A stretch of DNA of 15,742 bases from Clostridia bacterium (GTDB lineage: Bacteria; Bacillota; Clostridia; Oscillospirales; Acutalibacteraceae). Position 1 is the stretch's first letter. Each line of letters opens with the position of its first letter. This document shows, one piece after another, positions 1-8,830 of this stretch. The stretch lies in contig JAGACE010000240.1 of assembly GCA_017614275.1 (NCBI GenBank), positions 1 through 15,742 on the forward strand, given 5' to 3'. Position numbers and translations under genes: made by a program. Below the pieces are notes generated by a model. That model was given only the letters and a program-made list of their open reading frames with translations. It was not told the origin of the DNA and made no database searches.

Positions 1-74
1 AATAATGTTACTAAAAAACTCGGTTTTGATAAGGTTCGTTCGTCTTTTCACAGACTTACGGGCTTTTTGGGCAC

Positions 75-118
75 AAAAAAATCGCCCCCGGAGTTTCCGG
101 GAGCGATCCTTTTTTTTT
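75..118 (-). terminator. Rho-independent terminator of the S10-spc-alpha operon, possibly bidirectional
   Basis: Seen in sequence: a 12-bp inverted repeat (arms 81-92 and 96-107, 3-nt loop, a single G-U pair in the minus-strand RNA) lies just past the rplQ stop. In the minus-strand transcript it is followed by a run of seven Us. The plus-strand reading also has a T-run (110-118), so it could stop transcription from either side. The 74 bases to its left hold nothing I can identify. Confidence 0.93.
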
Positions 119-125
119 GTCAAAC

Positions 126-467
126 TCAAATGAGTTCGATGATGCACATCTCCGCTGCATCACCGCGGCGCGGGCCGGTCTTGGTGATCCGGGTGTAGCC
201 GCCGTTGACGTCAGCATACTTCGGAGCGATCTCGTCGAAGAGTTTCTTCACGACATCTTCCTTGGTGACATAGGCGAGGACCTGTCGTTTGGCTGCCAGA
301 TCGTCTTTTTTGGCGATGGTGATCATCTTTTCGGTCATGGCGCGCACTTCTTTGGCACGGGTGACCGTCGTCTCGATTTTACCGTTTTCGAGCAGGAACG
401 TGACCATGGCGCGCAGCATCGCCTTGCGATGGGCGCTGTCCCTGCCGAGTTTTCTGGTACCGGGCAT
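126..467 (-). CDS. rplQ: Large subunit ribosomal protein L17
   Basis: Structural protein of the 50S subunit that binds 23S rRNA close to the polypeptide exit region. The 113-residue product begins with the family signature MPGTRKLGR, followed by the [10 protein letters not shown] segment and the [10 protein letters not shown] segment typical of bacterial L17. It is slightly shorter than the B. subtilis and E. coli proteins, with no C-terminal extension. The ATG at 467 has a strong AAAGGAGG site 9 nt upstream. It is the last gene of the operon, 20 nt after rpoA, and its TGA stop lies only a few bases before the operon terminator. Confidence 0.98.
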   Translation of the reverse strand: MPGTRKLGRDSAHRKAMLRAMVTFLLENGKIETTVTRAKEVRAMTEKMITIAKKDDLAAKRQVLAYVTKEDVVKKLFDEIAPKYADVNGGYTRITKTGPRRGDAAEMCIIELI

Positions 468-487
468 TGGTGACTTCCTCCTTTGTC

Positions 488-1438
488 TTATTCTTCGTCC
501 TTACGGAGAGAGAATCCGAGGGAATCCAGCTTCGCGATGACTTCGGCCAGAGATTTCGTGCCGAGGTTGCGGACTTTCATCATGTCGTCTTCGGATTTGT
601 TCGTCAGGTCTTCCACTGTGTTGATGCCTGCTCTCTTCAAGCAGTTAAAGGAACGAACAGACAAATCAAGTTCTTCAATGGTCATCTCTAAGACCTTCTC
701 GCGGGAGTTGTCGTCTTTTTCCACGAGGACGTCTGTCATGAATTCGGATTCTGACAAGTCGATGAACAACTTGAGGTGATCGTTGAGGATCTTGGCCGCC
801 AGCGATACCGCGTCCTTGGCGGACAGCGTACCGTTGGTCCACACCTCCAGGGTCAGCTTGTCGTAGTCGATGCGCTGGCCGACACGGGTGTTCTCAACAG
901 TGAAGTTTACCTTCAGGACCGGGGAATAAATGGAATCGATGGCAATGACGCCTGTCGGCGGCTGGAGTTTTTCCTTGTTTCTGTCTGCGGAAACATATCC
1001 TCTGCCATTGTCCACTGTCATCTCCATGGACAGTTTGGCATCCTTGTCAAGGGACGCTATATGAAGCTCCGGATTGAAGATCTCGATTTCGGAATCTCCT
1101 TTGATGTCACCGGCGGTGACTTCGCCTTCTCCGGTTGCATCGATGTATACGGTTTTCGGGCCGTCGCCATTGATCTTGATGATGACGCTCTTGAGGTTGA
1201 GGACGATCTCCGTGATGTCTTCCTTGACACCGGGGATGGTATCGAACTCATGGACCTTGCCGTCGATCTTCACAGACGTGATGGCATACCCGGGAAGGGA
1301 CGAAAGCAGGACACGTCTCATGCTGTTGCCCAGCGTGGTGCCGAAGCCTCTCTCCAGAGGTTCGAGCGTGAACTTGCCGTAAGTGCTGTTCTCTTCCTGG
1401 TTGAATACTTCGATATTAGGCTTCTCAATACCGATCAT
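488..1438 (-). CDS. rpoA: DNA-directed RNA polymerase subunit alpha
   Basis: The alpha subunit dimerises to nucleate RNA polymerase assembly; its C-terminal domain contacts UP-element DNA and activators. The 316-residue product has the N-terminal domain (about 1-230, with the [18 protein letters not shown] dimerisation segment at 28-45), a short acidic linker, and the C-terminal helix-hairpin-helix domain (about 250-312). Residues matching the DNA-contacting set of E. coli alpha-CTD are visible: R262, N265, G293, K295, S296, E299. The ATG at 1438 follows an AAGGAGGG site. A 54-nt gap separates it from rpsD, one of the wider gaps in the operon; I see no convincing internal promoter there. Confidence 0.99.
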   Translation of the reverse strand: MIGIEKPNIEVFNQEENSTYGKFTLEPLERGFGTTLGNSMRRVLLSSLPGYAITSVKIDGKVHEFDTIPGVKEDITEIVLNLKSVIIKINGDGPKTVYIDATGEGEVTAGDIKGDSEIEIFNPELHIASLDKDAKLSMEMTVDNGRGYVSADRNKEKLQPPTGVIAIDSIYSPVLKVNFTVENTRVGQRIDYDKLTLEVWTNGTLSAKDAVSLAAKILNDHLKLFIDLSESEFMTDVLVEKDDNSREKVLEMTIEELDLSVRSFNCLKRAGINTVEDLTNKSEDDMMKVRNLGTKSLAEVIAKLDSLGFSLRKDEE

Positions 1439-1492
1439 TCGTAACCCTCCTTAAGTCATAAAAATTGGAATGCGGGTTAGTGAGCAGTGGCA

Positions 1493-2095
1493 TTACTTGG
1501 AATAGAACTCAACGATCAGATGTTCTTCCACCGGGAAATCAACGTCTTCACGAGTGGGGACTCGGGTGACGGTGCCGGCGAAATTCGCTTTGTCCAGTTC
1601 CAGCCACGCGGGGGTCGTGATGAGGGGAGCATCTTCGCCGGTAAGTCTTGCAAAGACGGCGGAAGAACGGCTCTTCTCCTTGACAGCGACCACCTGACCG
1701 GGTTTGACCTGATAAGACGGGACGTCGACTTTCTTGCCATCCACGGTGAAGTGACCATGGTTGACCAGCTGGCGAGCCTGGCGGCGGGTCGTCGCGAAAC
1801 CGAGATGGAACACAACGTTGTCCAGACGGCGCTCGCAGAGGATGAGCAGGTTGTCACCTGTTCTGCCCTGCATCCGGGCTGCCTTCTCATAATAAGCGCG
1901 GAACTGCTTTTCCTGTACGCCGTAGATGAACTTCACCTTCTGCTTCTCATTGAGCTGCGTGGCGTACTCGGACTGCTTTCTTCTCATGTTGCCCTTCGGC
2001 TTGCGGCGAGTGTCCTTGCCGGCATAACCCATGGTTGCCGGAGAAAAGTCAAGGCTCTTCGCTTTCTTGGCGATGGGCTGCATATTTCTAGCCAT
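1493..2095 (-). CDS. rpsD: Small subunit ribosomal protein S4
   Basis: Primary 16S rRNA-binding protein that starts 30S assembly and helps maintain decoding accuracy. The 200-residue product has the S4 RNA-binding domain at about 89-150 (RRLDNVVFHLGF, RRQARQLVNHGHF), preceded by the EKQKVKFIYGVQEKQFR helix. The N-terminus has no cysteines (the only Cys is 87), so this is the zinc-free form of S4. Lying between rpsK and rpoA is the arrangement seen in Clostridia and proteobacteria but not in B. subtilis. The ATG at 2095 has a TAAAGGAGG site. In E. coli S4 represses the alpha operon; nothing here shows whether that holds. Confidence 0.98.
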   Translation of the reverse strand: MARNMQPIAKKAKSLDFSPATMGYAGKDTRRKPKGNMRRKQSEYATQLNEKQKVKFIYGVQEKQFRAYYEKAARMQGRTGDNLLILCERRLDNVVFHLGFATTRRQARQLVNHGHFTVDGKKVDVPSYQVKPGQVVAVKEKSRSSAVFARLTGEDAPLITTPAWLELDKANFAGTVTRVPTREDVDFPVEEHLIVEFYSK

Positions 2096-2118
2096 ATTGC
2101 TTTATCCTCCTTTAACGA

Positions 2119-2520
2119 TCAGACACGGCGTCTCTTCGGCGGACGGCAGCCATTGTGCGGGATCGGAGTCACGTCTTTGATCATGGTGACTTCGAGGCCG
2201 GCAGTCTGCAGCGCGCGGATAGCGGCTTCACGGCCTGCGCCGGGGCCCTTGACGAAGACTTCGATGGTCTTCATGCCACGGTCGACAGCAACTTTCGCGG
2301 CAGTTTCTGCGGCGGTCTGTGCTGCGAAGGGGGTGGATTTCTTGGAGCCTCTGAAGCCCATTTCACCGGCACTGGCCCAGGAAACAGCGTTGCCCTGAGT
2401 GTCCGTGATGGTGACGATGGTGTTGTTGAAGGTGGACTGGATATGCGCAGAACCGCGTTCGACGACTTTGCGGTCGCGGCGTCTGCGGGTACTGGTTTTT
2501 TTGGAACCTTGTTTAGCCAA
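2119..2520 (-). CDS. rpsK: Small subunit ribosomal protein S11
   Basis: Platform protein of the 30S subunit next to the mRNA exit and the E site. The 133-residue product shows the family core: [12 protein letters not shown], the [14 protein letters not shown] stretch, the [13 protein letters not shown] segment and the C-terminal [16 protein letters not shown] tail. The start codon is TTG (2518-2520) 8 nt after an AAGGGGG site. An in-frame stop (the end of rpsM) closes the frame upstream and the next in-frame ATG lies deep in the fold, so the TTG is the only reasonable start. It follows rpsM after 18 nt. Confidence 0.97.
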   Translation of the reverse strand: MAKQGSKKTSTRRRRDRKVVERGSAHIQSTFNNTIVTITDTQGNAVSWASAGEMGFRGSKKSTPFAAQTAAETAAKVAVDRGMKTIEVFVKGPGAGREAAIRALQTAGLEVTMIKDVTPIPHNGCRPPKRRRV

Positions 2521-2538
2521 AGTGTTATCCCCCTTAGA

Positions 2539-2907
2539 TTACTTCTTCTTGTTGGCGATGGTCTTCTTCGGACCTTTGCGTGTGCGGGCGTTCGTCTTGG
2601 ACCGCTGACCTCTGACGGGGAGACCCTTTCTGTGGCGGATCCCGCGATAGGAGCCGATCTCGATGAGTCTCTTGATGTTCAGAGCGGTCTCACGACGAAG
2701 ATCACCCTCGACCTTAAGGTTATGGTCAATGTAGTCACGAAGCTTCGCAACATCCTGCTCGGTAAGGTCTCTTACACGAGTATCGGGGTTGACGCCGGTG
2801 GCCTGGATGATATCTTCTGCGGTCTTTCTGCCGATGCCATGGATGTAAGTGAGAGCGATCTCGATCCGTTTGTCTCTCGGCAGGTCGACACCTGATAAAC
2901 GAGCCAT
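2539..2907 (-). CDS. rpsM: Small subunit ribosomal protein S13
   Basis: Head protein of the 30S subunit; it contributes to intersubunit bridges with L5 and its basic tail reaches the P-site tRNA. The 122-residue product begins [14 protein letters not shown] and carries the helix-two-turn-helix segment [14 protein letters not shown], the [17 protein letters not shown] motif, and a lysine/arginine-rich tail ([12 protein letters not shown]). Length matches the family (about 118-125). The ATG at 2907 follows a GGAGGTG site. It lies between rpmJ and rpsK, the conserved alpha-operon order. Confidence 0.98.
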   Translation of the reverse strand: MARLSGVDLPRDKRIEIALTYIHGIGRKTAEDIIQATGVNPDTRVRDLTEQDVAKLRDYIDHNLKVEGDLRRETALNIKRLIEIGSYRGIRHRKGLPVRGQRSKTNARTRKGPKKTIANKKK

Positions 2908-2947
2908 GTGTTGGCACCTCCATTGAGTGTTTTCCGTTCAGGAGCGA

Positions 2948-3061
2948 TTAGCCCTGACGCTGTTTGTGCTTCGGGTTCTCACAGATGACCATGACTTTAC
3001 CCTTGCGCTTGATGATCTTGCACTTTTCGCACATTTTTTTGACAGAAGGTCTGACTTTCAT
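2948..3061 (-). CDS. rpmJ: Large subunit ribosomal protein L36, zinc-binding form
   Basis: A 37-residue gene read directly from the sequence: ATG at 3061, TAA at 2948-2950. The product starts [15 protein letters not shown] and ends NPKHKQRQG, the canonical short L36. It is the zinc-containing form: C11, C14, C27 and H32 form the CxxC...C...H zinc knuckle. L36 stabilises 23S rRNA structure in the 50S subunit. A TAAGGAGG site lies upstream of the ATG. It sits between infA and rpsM, the usual place in Firmicutes. Confidence 0.98.
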   Translation of the reverse strand: MKVRPSVKKMCEKCKIIKRKGKVMVICENPKHKQRQG

Positions 3062-3082
3062 TGTGTTATAACCTCCTTATGG

Positions 3083-3301
3083 TTACTTCGATCGCCATGT
3101 AATACGGCCGCGGGTAAGGTCGTACGGCGACATCTCGACCGTTACCTTGTCCCCGGGCAGGATGCGGATGAAGTTCATGCGCAGTTTGCCGGAGATGTGG
3201 GCCAGTATCTGATGACCGTTCTCGAGTTCCACTTTGAACATGGTGTTCGGCAGAGCTTCGACGACGGTACCTTCGATTTCGATCATGTCCTGTTTCGACA
3301 T
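3083..3301 (-). CDS. infA: Translation initiation factor IF-1
   Basis: IF-1 binds the A site of the 30S subunit during initiation and supports IF-2 and IF-3. The 72-residue product is full length for the family and is a single S1-type OB fold: [20 protein letters not shown], then [19 protein letters not shown] and [20 protein letters not shown], all classic IF-1 segments. The ATG at 3301 follows an AAGGGAGG site. Only 14 nt separate it from map; the small KOW-domain gene found here in many Firmicutes is missing. Confidence 0.99.
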   Translation of the reverse strand: MSKQDMIEIEGTVVEALPNTMFKVELENGHQILAHISGKLRMNFIRILPGDKVTVEMSPYDLTRGRITWRSK

Positions 3302-3315
3302 TGGTAATCCTCCCT

Positions 3316-4077
3316 TTATTTCAGCTGGTCAAAGACCGTCAGGATCTCGGGTCCGTTATCGGTGATGGCGATGAGCCGCTCGAAGTGAGCGGACGGTTTG
3401 CCGTCGGCCGTAACGACCGTCCATCCGTCGGCCAGTTGTCGGATCTTCGGGGAACCCATGGAGATCATGGGCTCGATGCAGATCGTCATACCAGGGAGCA
3501 GACGGGGCCCGCGTCCGGCTTTGCCGTAATTCGGGACACCCGGCTCCTCATGGACCTTCGTACCGATACCGTGTCCTTCGTATTCTCGAATGACACCGTA
3601 TCCTCTGCTTTCACAATACTCCTGGACCGCGTGGCTGATATCGCCCACCCGGTTGCCGGGCACTGCCTGCTCGATCCCCTTGAACAGGGACTCGTTGGTG
3701 GTTTTCAGCAGCCGCTCCACCTCCGGTGAAATGGTGCCGACAGCGAATGTGTAAGCGGAGTCTCCGTTGTATCCGTCCCAGCGGGCGCCAAGGTCGATGC
3801 TGACGATGTCGCCCTCTTTCAGGATACGGTCCTTTTTCGGGATGCCGTGGATGATCTCCTCGTTTATGGAAATGCAAGCGGTGTTCGGGAAGTCATAGAG
3901 GTGCAGGAAGTTGGGTTCGGCTCCCTGCGACCGGATGTATCGCTCGGCGATCTCGTCCAGTTCCAGGGTGGAGACCCCGGGCTTGACGGCTTCGCCTGCG
4001 CGTTCGATGGCTTCCGCGGTGATGCGGCTTGCGATCCTCATCTTCTCCAACTCAGCGTTGGATTTCAGGACGATCAT
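3316..4077 (-). CDS. map: Methionine aminopeptidase, type I
   Basis: Removes the initiator methionine from nascent cytosolic proteins. The 253-residue pita-bread-fold protein is of type Ia length. All five metal ligands of the family are visible: D95 (in SIDLGA), D106 (in YNGDSAY), H169 (in EGHGIG), E202 (in CIEPM) and E233 (in HFERL); H77 matches the conserved substrate-side histidine. No N-terminal zinc-finger or SH3-binding extension is present. The ATG at 4077 lies 3 nt after the adk stop, and its GGAGG site is inside the last adk codons, so its translation is probably coupled to adk. Confidence 0.98.
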   Translation of the reverse strand: MIVLKSNAELEKMRIASRITAEAIERAGEAVKPGVSTLELDEIAERYIRSQGAEPNFLHLYDFPNTACISINEEIIHGIPKKDRILKEGDIVSIDLGARWDGYNGDSAYTFAVGTISPEVERLLKTTNESLFKGIEQAVPGNRVGDISHAVQEYCESRGYGVIREYEGHGIGTKVHEEPGVPNYGKAGRGPRLLPGMTICIEPMISMGSPKIRQLADGWTVVTADGKPSAHFERLIAITDNGPEILTVFDQLK

Positions 4078-4080
4078 GCC

Positions 4081-4713
4081 TTACGCCTCCAGAGCAGCCT
4101 TGACCCGGTCGAAGATCTCTTCGACGGTTCCGACGCCGTTCACTTCGGCAAGCTTGCCGGCGTTGGCATAATAGCCTTTCAGAGGTTCGGTCTGATCGTG
4201 GTAAACCTTCAGGCGGTCGGCGACCGTCTCCGGTTTGTCATCTTTGCGCTGGACGAGTTCCGCGCCGCAGCGGTCGCAGATCCCTTCGACCTTCGGCTGC
4301 TTGGTGACGATGTGGAACGAAGAACCGCAGTCCGGGCAGACGCGACGTCCGCTCATTCTCTCGGTGATGGCTTCGTCCGGGACCTCGATATCGACGACTT
4401 TGTCGATGATGATGCCCATGGCGTCCAGAGCCTCGGCCTGGGGGATGGTGCGCGGGAATCCATCGAGGATGAACCCGTCGGCGCAGTCGTCCTTTGCCAG
4501 ACGTTCTTTGATGATACCGATGACCACATCGTCCGGAACGAGCGCTCCGGATTCGATGAAGGCCTTGGCTTTCAAGCCCATTTCGGTGCCGTTTTTCAGC
4601 GCCTCACGGATCATGTTGCCGGTGGAGACCGTCGGGATCATGAAAGCATCCGCGACTTTTTCCGCCTGAGTACCTTTGCCGGCGCCGGGTGCGCCAAGGA
4701 AAATGATATTCAT
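4081..4713 (-). CDS. adk: Adenylate kinase with zinc-binding LID
   Basis: Catalyses ATP + AMP to 2 ADP, balancing the adenylate pool in the cytosol. The 210-residue product has the P-loop GAPGAGKGT at 7-15, the AMP-binding TGNMIR segment (31-36), the DGFPRT motif (84-89) and a long-form LID domain. The LID carries C126, C129, C146 and C149, the four-cysteine zinc site found in many Gram-positive enzymes; E. coli Adk lacks it. The ATG at 4713 follows an AAGGAG site. Position between secY and map is the standard Firmicutes order. Confidence 0.98.
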   Translation of the reverse strand: MNIIFLGAPGAGKGTQAEKVADAFMIPTVSTGNMIREALKNGTEMGLKAKAFIESGALVPDDVVIGIIKERLAKDDCADGFILDGFPRTIPQAEALDAMGIIIDKVVDIEVPDEAITERMSGRRVCPDCGSSFHIVTKQPKVEGICDRCGAELVQRKDDKPETVADRLKVYHDQTEPLKGYYANAGKLAEVNGVGTVEEIFDRVKAALEA

Positions 4714-4740
4714 AATACTATCTCCTTACTTACAAGGGGC

Positions 4741-6066
4741 TCAGCTGAGGAACCCTTTGTACTGACGGACCATCAGCTGGGATTCCAGCTGACGCATGGT
4801 CTCGAGGGCAACGCCGACCAGAATGAGGACAGATGTGCCGCCCAGGGCGATGTTCATCTGCGCTCCGGCCAGGTTGGTGAGCTGCGAATAGACGATGGGC
4901 AGGATGGCAACGATACTGATCAGCAGGGAGCCGATCAGAACGATGCGGTTCAGTACTCTCTGCAGGTACTCCGATGTCGGCTTGCCGGGACGGATGCCCG
5001 GGATGGTGCCGTTGTTCCGGCGAAGGTTGTTCGCCATCTCGATCGGATTGTACTGGATGCTGGAGTAGAAGTACGCAAAGAAGATGATGAGGATGAAATA
5101 CATGATCCCGTAGAACCATCTTTCCGCGTCGAACATTTTGAAGAAGTTGTCCCAGCCGCTGCCTTCCGCGATCTTGTCGTTCACGAACATGCGGATGGTC
5201 GGGGGCAGAGACAGGATGGAACTTGCGAAGATGATGGACATAACACCGGAGATGTTGACCTTGATGGGCAGGTTGGTGCTCTGTCCGCCGTACATCTTCC
5301 GCCCGACCACGCGCTTGGCGTAGGTGACCGGGATGCGCCGCTGCGAGTTGTCGACAAAGACGACGAACAGGATGCTGGCGACGATCAGGATGGCCGCGAG
5401 GGGCGCGAACGCATAGTAGAGTCCGCCTCTCTTGAAGGCTTCCCACATCATGATGCAGTCCTGCGGGATCCGGGATACGATACCCGCGAACAGCAGGATG
5501 GAGATACCGTTGCCGATGCCTTTGGCGTTGATCTGTTCACCCATCCACATCATGATGGCAGAGCCGGCGATGAGAGAGATGATGACGACCAGGGCCTGGA
5601 GAACGGCGGAGACGCCGGTGAAGGCGAGGCCGTTGGCATCCATGGTGAGGTATCCGCCGCTTCTCAGATAGAAGAAGTATGCCGTGGACTGGAGGGCCGC
5701 GATGATGACCGCGACGACTCGGGTGATCCGCTGGATCTTCTTCCGGCCGACATCGCCTTCCTTGGAAAGACGTTCCAGGGCGGGGATGGCGACGCCGAGA
5801 AGCTGCATGATGATGGACGCGTTGATGTACGGGGTGATGGACATGGCGAACAGCGTCGAGTAGTTGAACGCGTCGCCCGTCATCATATTGAGGTAGTTCA
5901 TGAAGTTGCCGGCCGAAGTGGTATCGTCGATGATACCCTGGGCGGCGTTCGTGAACGGGACGGAGATGGCGGCGCCGATCCGGAACAGGAAAATGATCAG
6001 CGCGGAGTAAAGGATCTTCTTGCGAAGTTCCGGAGTTTTAAGAGCATTGACTAACGTCTGAAGCAT
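4741..6066 (-). CDS. secY: Protein translocase subunit SecY
   Basis: Pore-forming subunit of the SecYEG channel in the cytoplasmic membrane. The 441-residue product has ten predicted membrane segments at about 18-37, 72-96, 115-134, 152-174, 182-200, 217-238, 270-290, 317-337, 372-394 and 405-424. The cytosolic loops that bind SecA and ribosomes are present, including IPVTYAKRVVGR (245-256) and IPGIRPGK (355-362) with its conserved Arg359. The family start MLQTLVNALKTPELRKK gives the ATG at 6066; the frame stays open further upstream, but that part is rplO read out of frame. The AGGAGG site lies in the last rplO codons and only 1 nt separates rplO's stop from this ATG, so coupling is likely. 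Confidence 0.98.
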   Translation of the reverse strand: MLQTLVNALKTPELRKKILYSALIIFLFRIGAAISVPFTNAAQGIIDDTTSAGNFMNYLNMMTGDAFNYSTLFAMSITPYINASIIMQLLGVAIPALERLSKEGDVGRKKIQRITRVVAVIIAALQSTAYFFYLRSGGYLTMDANGLAFTGVSAVLQALVVIISLIAGSAIMMWMGEQINAKGIGNGISILLFAGIVSRIPQDCIMMWEAFKRGGLYYAFAPLAAILIVASILFVVFVDNSQRRIPVTYAKRVVGRKMYGGQSTNLPIKVNISGVMSIIFASSILSLPPTIRMFVNDKIAEGSGWDNFFKMFDAERWFYGIMYFILIIFFAYFYSSIQYNPIEMANNLRRNNGTIPGIRPGKPTSEYLQRVLNRIVLIGSLLISIVAILPIVYSQLTNLAGAQMNIALGGTSVLILVGVALETMRQLESQLMVRQYKGFLS

Positions 6067-6067
6067 C

Positions 6068-6511
6068 TTATACCTCCTCGGCCTTCCCGCCGGCCGCCTC
6101 GATCTTCTCCTTGGCGGTCTTAGAATAAGCATTCACCTTGACGTTGAGTTTCTTGGTGAGCTCGCCGTTGCCGAGGACTTTCACGCCGTCCTTGGCTTTT
6201 TTGATGAGACCGGCGTTGATGAGCGCTTCGGCGTCGACGGTATCGCCGTCGTTGAAGCGTTTCTCCAGATCGGAGACGTTCACCGTAACGATCTCTTTGG
6301 CGAAGATGTTGTTGAATCCTCTCTTCGGAAGACGTCTCTGAAGGGGCATCTGACCGCCTTCAAAGCCGAACCGACGGGAATAACCGGCTCTCGCCTTCTG
6401 GCCCTTGTGGCCTTTGCCGGCTGTTTTGCCCTGGCCGGACGCGGGACCGCGGCCGACACGTTTCACGTTCTTTTTCGAACCCTGGGCAGGGGACAGTTCG
6501 TGTAATTTCAT
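6068..6511 (-). CDS. rplO: Large subunit ribosomal protein L15
   Basis: A late-assembly 50S protein that spans several 23S rRNA domains through its extended N-terminus. The product is 147 residues, starting [14 protein letters not shown]; a longer frame from 6532 adds 7 unrelated residues and lacks a properly spaced ribosome-binding site, whereas the ATG at 6511 follows GGGAGG. The Gly/Lys/Arg-rich N-terminal half ([20 protein letters not shown]) and the [17 protein letters not shown] segment are diagnostic. Its last codons contain the secY ribosome-binding site. Confidence 0.97.
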   Translation of the reverse strand: MKLHELSPAQGSKKNVKRVGRGPASGQGKTAGKGHKGQKARAGYSRRFGFEGGQMPLQRRLPKRGFNNIFAKEIVTVNVSDLEKRFNDGDTVDAEALINAGLIKKAKDGVKVLGNGELTKKLNVKVNAYSKTAKEKIEAAGGKAEEV

Positions 6512-6528
6512 GGAATCGTACCTCCCGA

Positions 6529-6717
6529 TCAAGCTTCGTCGACGACTTCGACAAGATGACGGATCTTGTGGATCTTGCCGGCCGTCTGAGGATTGTCAGG
6601 CTGTGTGGTGACATCCCCGATTTTGCGAAGACCAAGAGAATGAGCGGTAGCGATCTGGTCTTTCTTGTTTCCGATCAGGCTGCGGACGAGCTTGATCTGA
6701 ACAGTTTTATCTGCCAT
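6529..6717 (-). CDS. rpmD: Large subunit ribosomal protein L30
   Basis: Small 50S protein. The 62-residue product begins [21 protein letters not shown] and contains the family's [13 protein letters not shown] segment and the closing HLVEVV. Two in-frame ATGs exist at 6726 and 6717. The GGAGG site directly abuts the first, leaving no spacer, and sits 9 nt before the second, so I chose 6717; this also gives the usual family start. L30 is present in Firmicutes and proteobacteria but missing from some lineages, so its presence is mildly informative. Confidence 0.96.
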   Translation of the reverse strand: MADKTVQIKLVRSLIGNKKDQIATAHSLGLRKIGDVTTQPDNPQTAGKIHKIRHLVEVVDEA

Positions 6718-6731
6718 TTCAGACATCCTCC

Positions 6732-7244
6732 TTAGCCTAAGATTTCATTGACGGACTTGCCGCGGATCTCAGCGACTTCTTCCACGTTGCGCAGCTGGCT
6801 CAGACCATCGAGCGTGGCCCGGACGACGTTGCACGGGTTGTTGGAACGGAGCGCCTTGGAGCGGATGTCCTTGATGCCGACGGTTTCGACGACGGCACGG
6901 ACCGGACCACCGGCGATGACGCCGGTACCGGGGGCAGCGGGTTTCAGCAGGACGACGCCTGCACCGTATTTGCCGATGACCTCATGCGGGATGGTGGAGC
7001 CTTTCAGAGAAACCTTCATCAGGTTTTTCTTGGCGTCTTCAATACCCTTGCGGATCGCGTCCGGGACTTCGCCGGATTTACCGAGGCCGAAGCCGACCAG
7101 ACCGTTGCCGTCACCGACGACGACGAGAGCGGCGAATTTGTAGATACGACCACCCTTGACCGTCTTGGAAACACGGTTGATGGTGATGACGCGTTCCTCG
7201 AGCTCTAAGTTCGATGCATCGATCTTTGCATTATTAGCAGCCAA
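6732..7244 (-). CDS. rpsE: Small subunit ribosomal protein S5
   Basis: 30S protein at the mRNA entry channel, involved in decoding fidelity. The 170-residue product has the N-terminal dsRBD-like S5 domain (about 15-80; [19 protein letters not shown], then [19 protein letters not shown]) and the C-terminal S5 domain (from about 85). The loop at 25-33 (VSKTVKGGR), where spectinomycin-resistance substitutions occur in other bacteria, looks wild type. The start is TTG (7242-7244), 7 nt after an AGGAGGAGG site, with no in-frame ATG nearby. Confidence 0.97.
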   Translation of the reverse strand: MAANNAKIDASNLELEERVITINRVSKTVKGGRIYKFAALVVVGDGNGLVGFGLGKSGEVPDAIRKGIEDAKKNLMKVSLKGSTIPHEVIGKYGAGVVLLKPAAPGTGVIAGGPVRAVVETVGIKDIRSKALRSNNPCNVVRATLDGLSQLRNVEEVAEIRGKSVNEILG

Positions 7245-7264
7245 AAGTCTTCCTCCTCCTCACA

Positions 7265-7624
7265 TCAGAATTCCAGGCCGCCCTCGCGGGCACCCTCTGC
7301 AAGTTCAGCCACGCGGCCCTGATAAACATAGCCTCCGCGGTCGAACACGACTGTTTTGATGTCTTTCTTCACGGCGCGCTCGGCGATCAGTTTGCCGACT
7401 TCGCGCGCGGCGTCTTTGTTTCCGCCGTAGCCTTTGAACTTCTTCTCATTGGAGGACGCGGCGACAAGGGTCTTGCCGGCGACGTCGTCAATGATCTGAG
7501 CGTAGATGTTGTTGGTGGAGCGGTAAACGCAGAGGCGCGGACGTTCGGCAGTACCGGAGATCTTCCCGCGAACTCTCTTATGACGCTTAAGACGAGCTTT
7601 ATTGCTATCTGGTTTTGTAACCAT
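7265..7624 (-). CDS. rplR: Large subunit ribosomal protein L18
   Basis: Binds 5S rRNA and, with L5, docks it into the 50S central protuberance. The 119-residue product has a basic N-terminus followed by the family core: [40 protein letters not shown], and the C-terminal [20 protein letters not shown] ending GLEF. Length matches the B. subtilis protein (120). The ATG at 7624 follows an AAAAGGAG site. It lies between rplF and rpsE as in other spc operons. Confidence 0.98.
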   Translation of the reverse strand: MVTKPDSNKARLKRHKRVRGKISGTAERPRLCVYRSTNNIYAQIIDDVAGKTLVAASSNEKKFKGYGGNKDAAREVGKLIAERAVKKDIKTVVFDRGGYVYQGRVAELAEGAREGGLEF

Positions 7625-7642
7625 TCCGATTCACTCCTTTTC

Positions 7643-8185
7643 TTACTTACCGCCCTTACCGGCTTTACCTTCCTTGCGGCGGATATGTTCGTCTGCATAC
7701 TTGATGCCCTTGCCCTTGTAGGGTTCCGGCGGCCGCTTCTCGCGGACTTCTGCAGCGAACTGGCCGACCTTCTGTTTGTCGGCGCCGGAGATGGTGATCT
7801 TGTTGCCGTTGACTTCGGCGGTCAGGCCTTCCGGGATCGGCATTTCGACCGGATGGGAATAGCCGACCGTCAGGACCAGGTTCTTGCCCTGGACCGCGGC
7901 ACGGTAACCGACACCATTGATCTCGAGCACTTTCGAGAAGCCGTCGCTGACGCCGGTCACCATGTTGGCGATGAGCGAGCGGGTCAGGCCGTGGAGTGCT
8001 CTGTTTTGCTTCTGGTCGTCGGGGCGCTCGACGATGACTTCCGCGCCTTCGACCTTCACAGTCATATTCGGATGCACGTCAGTGGCAAGAGTGGCTTTGG
8101 GGCCCTTTACGGTAACAGTGCTTCCGTCCAGTTTGACGTCGACCCCCGCCGGGATGGCGATGGGCTTTTTGCCGATTCGAGACAT
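7643..8185 (-). CDS. rplF: Large subunit ribosomal protein L6
   Basis: 50S protein at the base of the L7/L12 stalk, near the sarcin-ricin loop and the elongation factor site. The 180-residue product begins [15 protein letters not shown] and contains two tandem L6 repeats (about 10-82 and 90-165), the second with [16 protein letters not shown] and the [12 protein letters not shown] motif near the C-terminus. A glycine/lysine-rich tail closes the protein. The ATG at 8185 has a TAAGGGAGG site upstream. Confidence 0.98.
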   Translation of the reverse strand: MSRIGKKPIAIPAGVDVKLDGSTVTVKGPKATLATDVHPNMTVKVEGAEVIVERPDDQKQNRALHGLTRSLIANMVTGVSDGFSKVLEINGVGYRAAVQGKNLVLTVGYSHPVEMPIPEGLTAEVNGNKITISGADKQKVGQFAAEVREKRPPEPYKGKGIKYADEHIRRKEGKAGKGGK

Positions 8186-8200
8186 GTACTGTTTCCTCCC

Positions 8201-8599
8201 TTACCAAATGAATGCCAGGACTTCGCCGCCGACGTTGGCTTTGCGAGCGTCCTTATCTGTCATAACGCCTTTCGGAGTGGAGAGGATGGCGACGCCGAGG
8301 CCTTTCATGACCCGGGGCATATCCTCGCAGCTCGTGTAGATCCGAAGACCCGGCTTGGAGACTCTTCTGAGCCCGGTGATGACCGGAGAACGGTTCGGAC
8401 CGTATTTCAGCGTGATCGTAATGATACCCTGCTTCCCGTCTTCCTCGACGGTGAAGCCTTTGATGTACCCTTCATCAACCAGAATCTGAGCAATGGCTTT
8501 CTTCATGTTTGATGCGGGGACTGTCACTGTATCATGCTTTGCTGCGTTAGCATTTCTGATTCTAGTAAGCATATCTGCTACAGAGTCTGTAACCTGCAT
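8201..8599 (-). CDS. rpsH: Small subunit ribosomal protein S8
   Basis: Primary binder of the central domain of 16S rRNA (helix 21). The 132-residue product begins [20 protein letters not shown] and ends with the conserved [24 protein letters not shown] segment. Length is typical (about 130). In E. coli S8 represses the spc operon by binding a site near the rplE start; no equivalent hairpin is obvious to me at the rplE start here. The ATG at 8599 follows an AAGGGAGG site, 30 nt after rpsN. Confidence 0.98.
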   Translation of the reverse strand: MQVTDSVADMLTRIRNANAAKHDTVTVPASNMKKAIAQILVDEGYIKGFTVEEDGKQGIITITLKYGPNRSPVITGLRRVSKPGLRIYTSCEDMPRVMKGLGVAILSTPKGVMTDKDARKANVGGEVLAFIW

Positions 8600-8629
8600 G
8601 TTAGTTTTCCTCCCTTGCTATTGCTCTGA

Positions 8630-8815
8630 TTACCAGCTGGCTTTCTTGACGCCAGGGATCTGGCCTTTGTGCGCGAGTTCTCTGAAGCAAACTCTGCATA
8701 CGCCGTACTTGCGAAGGTATGCATGAGGTCTGCCGCAGATCTGACATCTGTTGTGCTGTCTGGTCGAATACTTCGGCTCTCTGGCAGCTTTGACTTTCAT
8801 GGATGTTTTTGCCAT
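8630..8815 (-). CDS. rpsN: Small subunit ribosomal protein S14, type Z (zinc form)
   Basis: 30S head protein. The 61-residue product is the short zinc-binding S14 with cysteines at 24, 27, 40 and 43 (CQICGRP and CRVCFREL) and the C-terminal [11 protein letters not shown] signature. The short four-cysteine form contrasts with the longer zinc-free S14 that some Firmicutes keep elsewhere as a zinc-starvation paralogue. The ATG at 8815 follows AAAGGAGG. The 15 nt spacing to rplE and 30 nt to rpsH place it firmly in the spc segment. Confidence 0.98.
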   Translation of the reverse strand: MAKTSMKVKAAREPKYSTRQHNRCQICGRPHAYLRKYGVCRVCFRELAHKGQIPGVKKASW

Positions 8816-8830
8816 GACTGTATACCTCCT

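Noticed and set aside
1..74. Possible L17 downstream element-type RNA or the end of a neighbouring gene past rplQ.
   Set aside because: Apart from a weak 4-bp stem I see no structure or coding signal, and the terminator at 75-118 already explains the gene end.
1425..1493. A 22-codon frame starting in the rpsD stop (TAATG) and ending inside rpoA.
   Set aside because: No ribosome-binding site precedes it, it overlaps the rpoA start, and its sequence looks random. It is probably a chance frame in the 54-nt gap.
3847..6054. A 735-codon open frame on the plus strand opposite map, adk and secY.
   Set aside because: It is antisense to three clear genes and its translation is an Asp/Gly/Val/His-rich low-complexity product without domains. 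Long antisense frames are expected opposite GC-rich, codon-biased genes.
6064..6132. Upstream start for secY giving 22 extra Arg/Pro-rich residues.
   Set aside because: The extension is rplO read in another frame. The family start with a well-placed AGGAGG site is at 6066.
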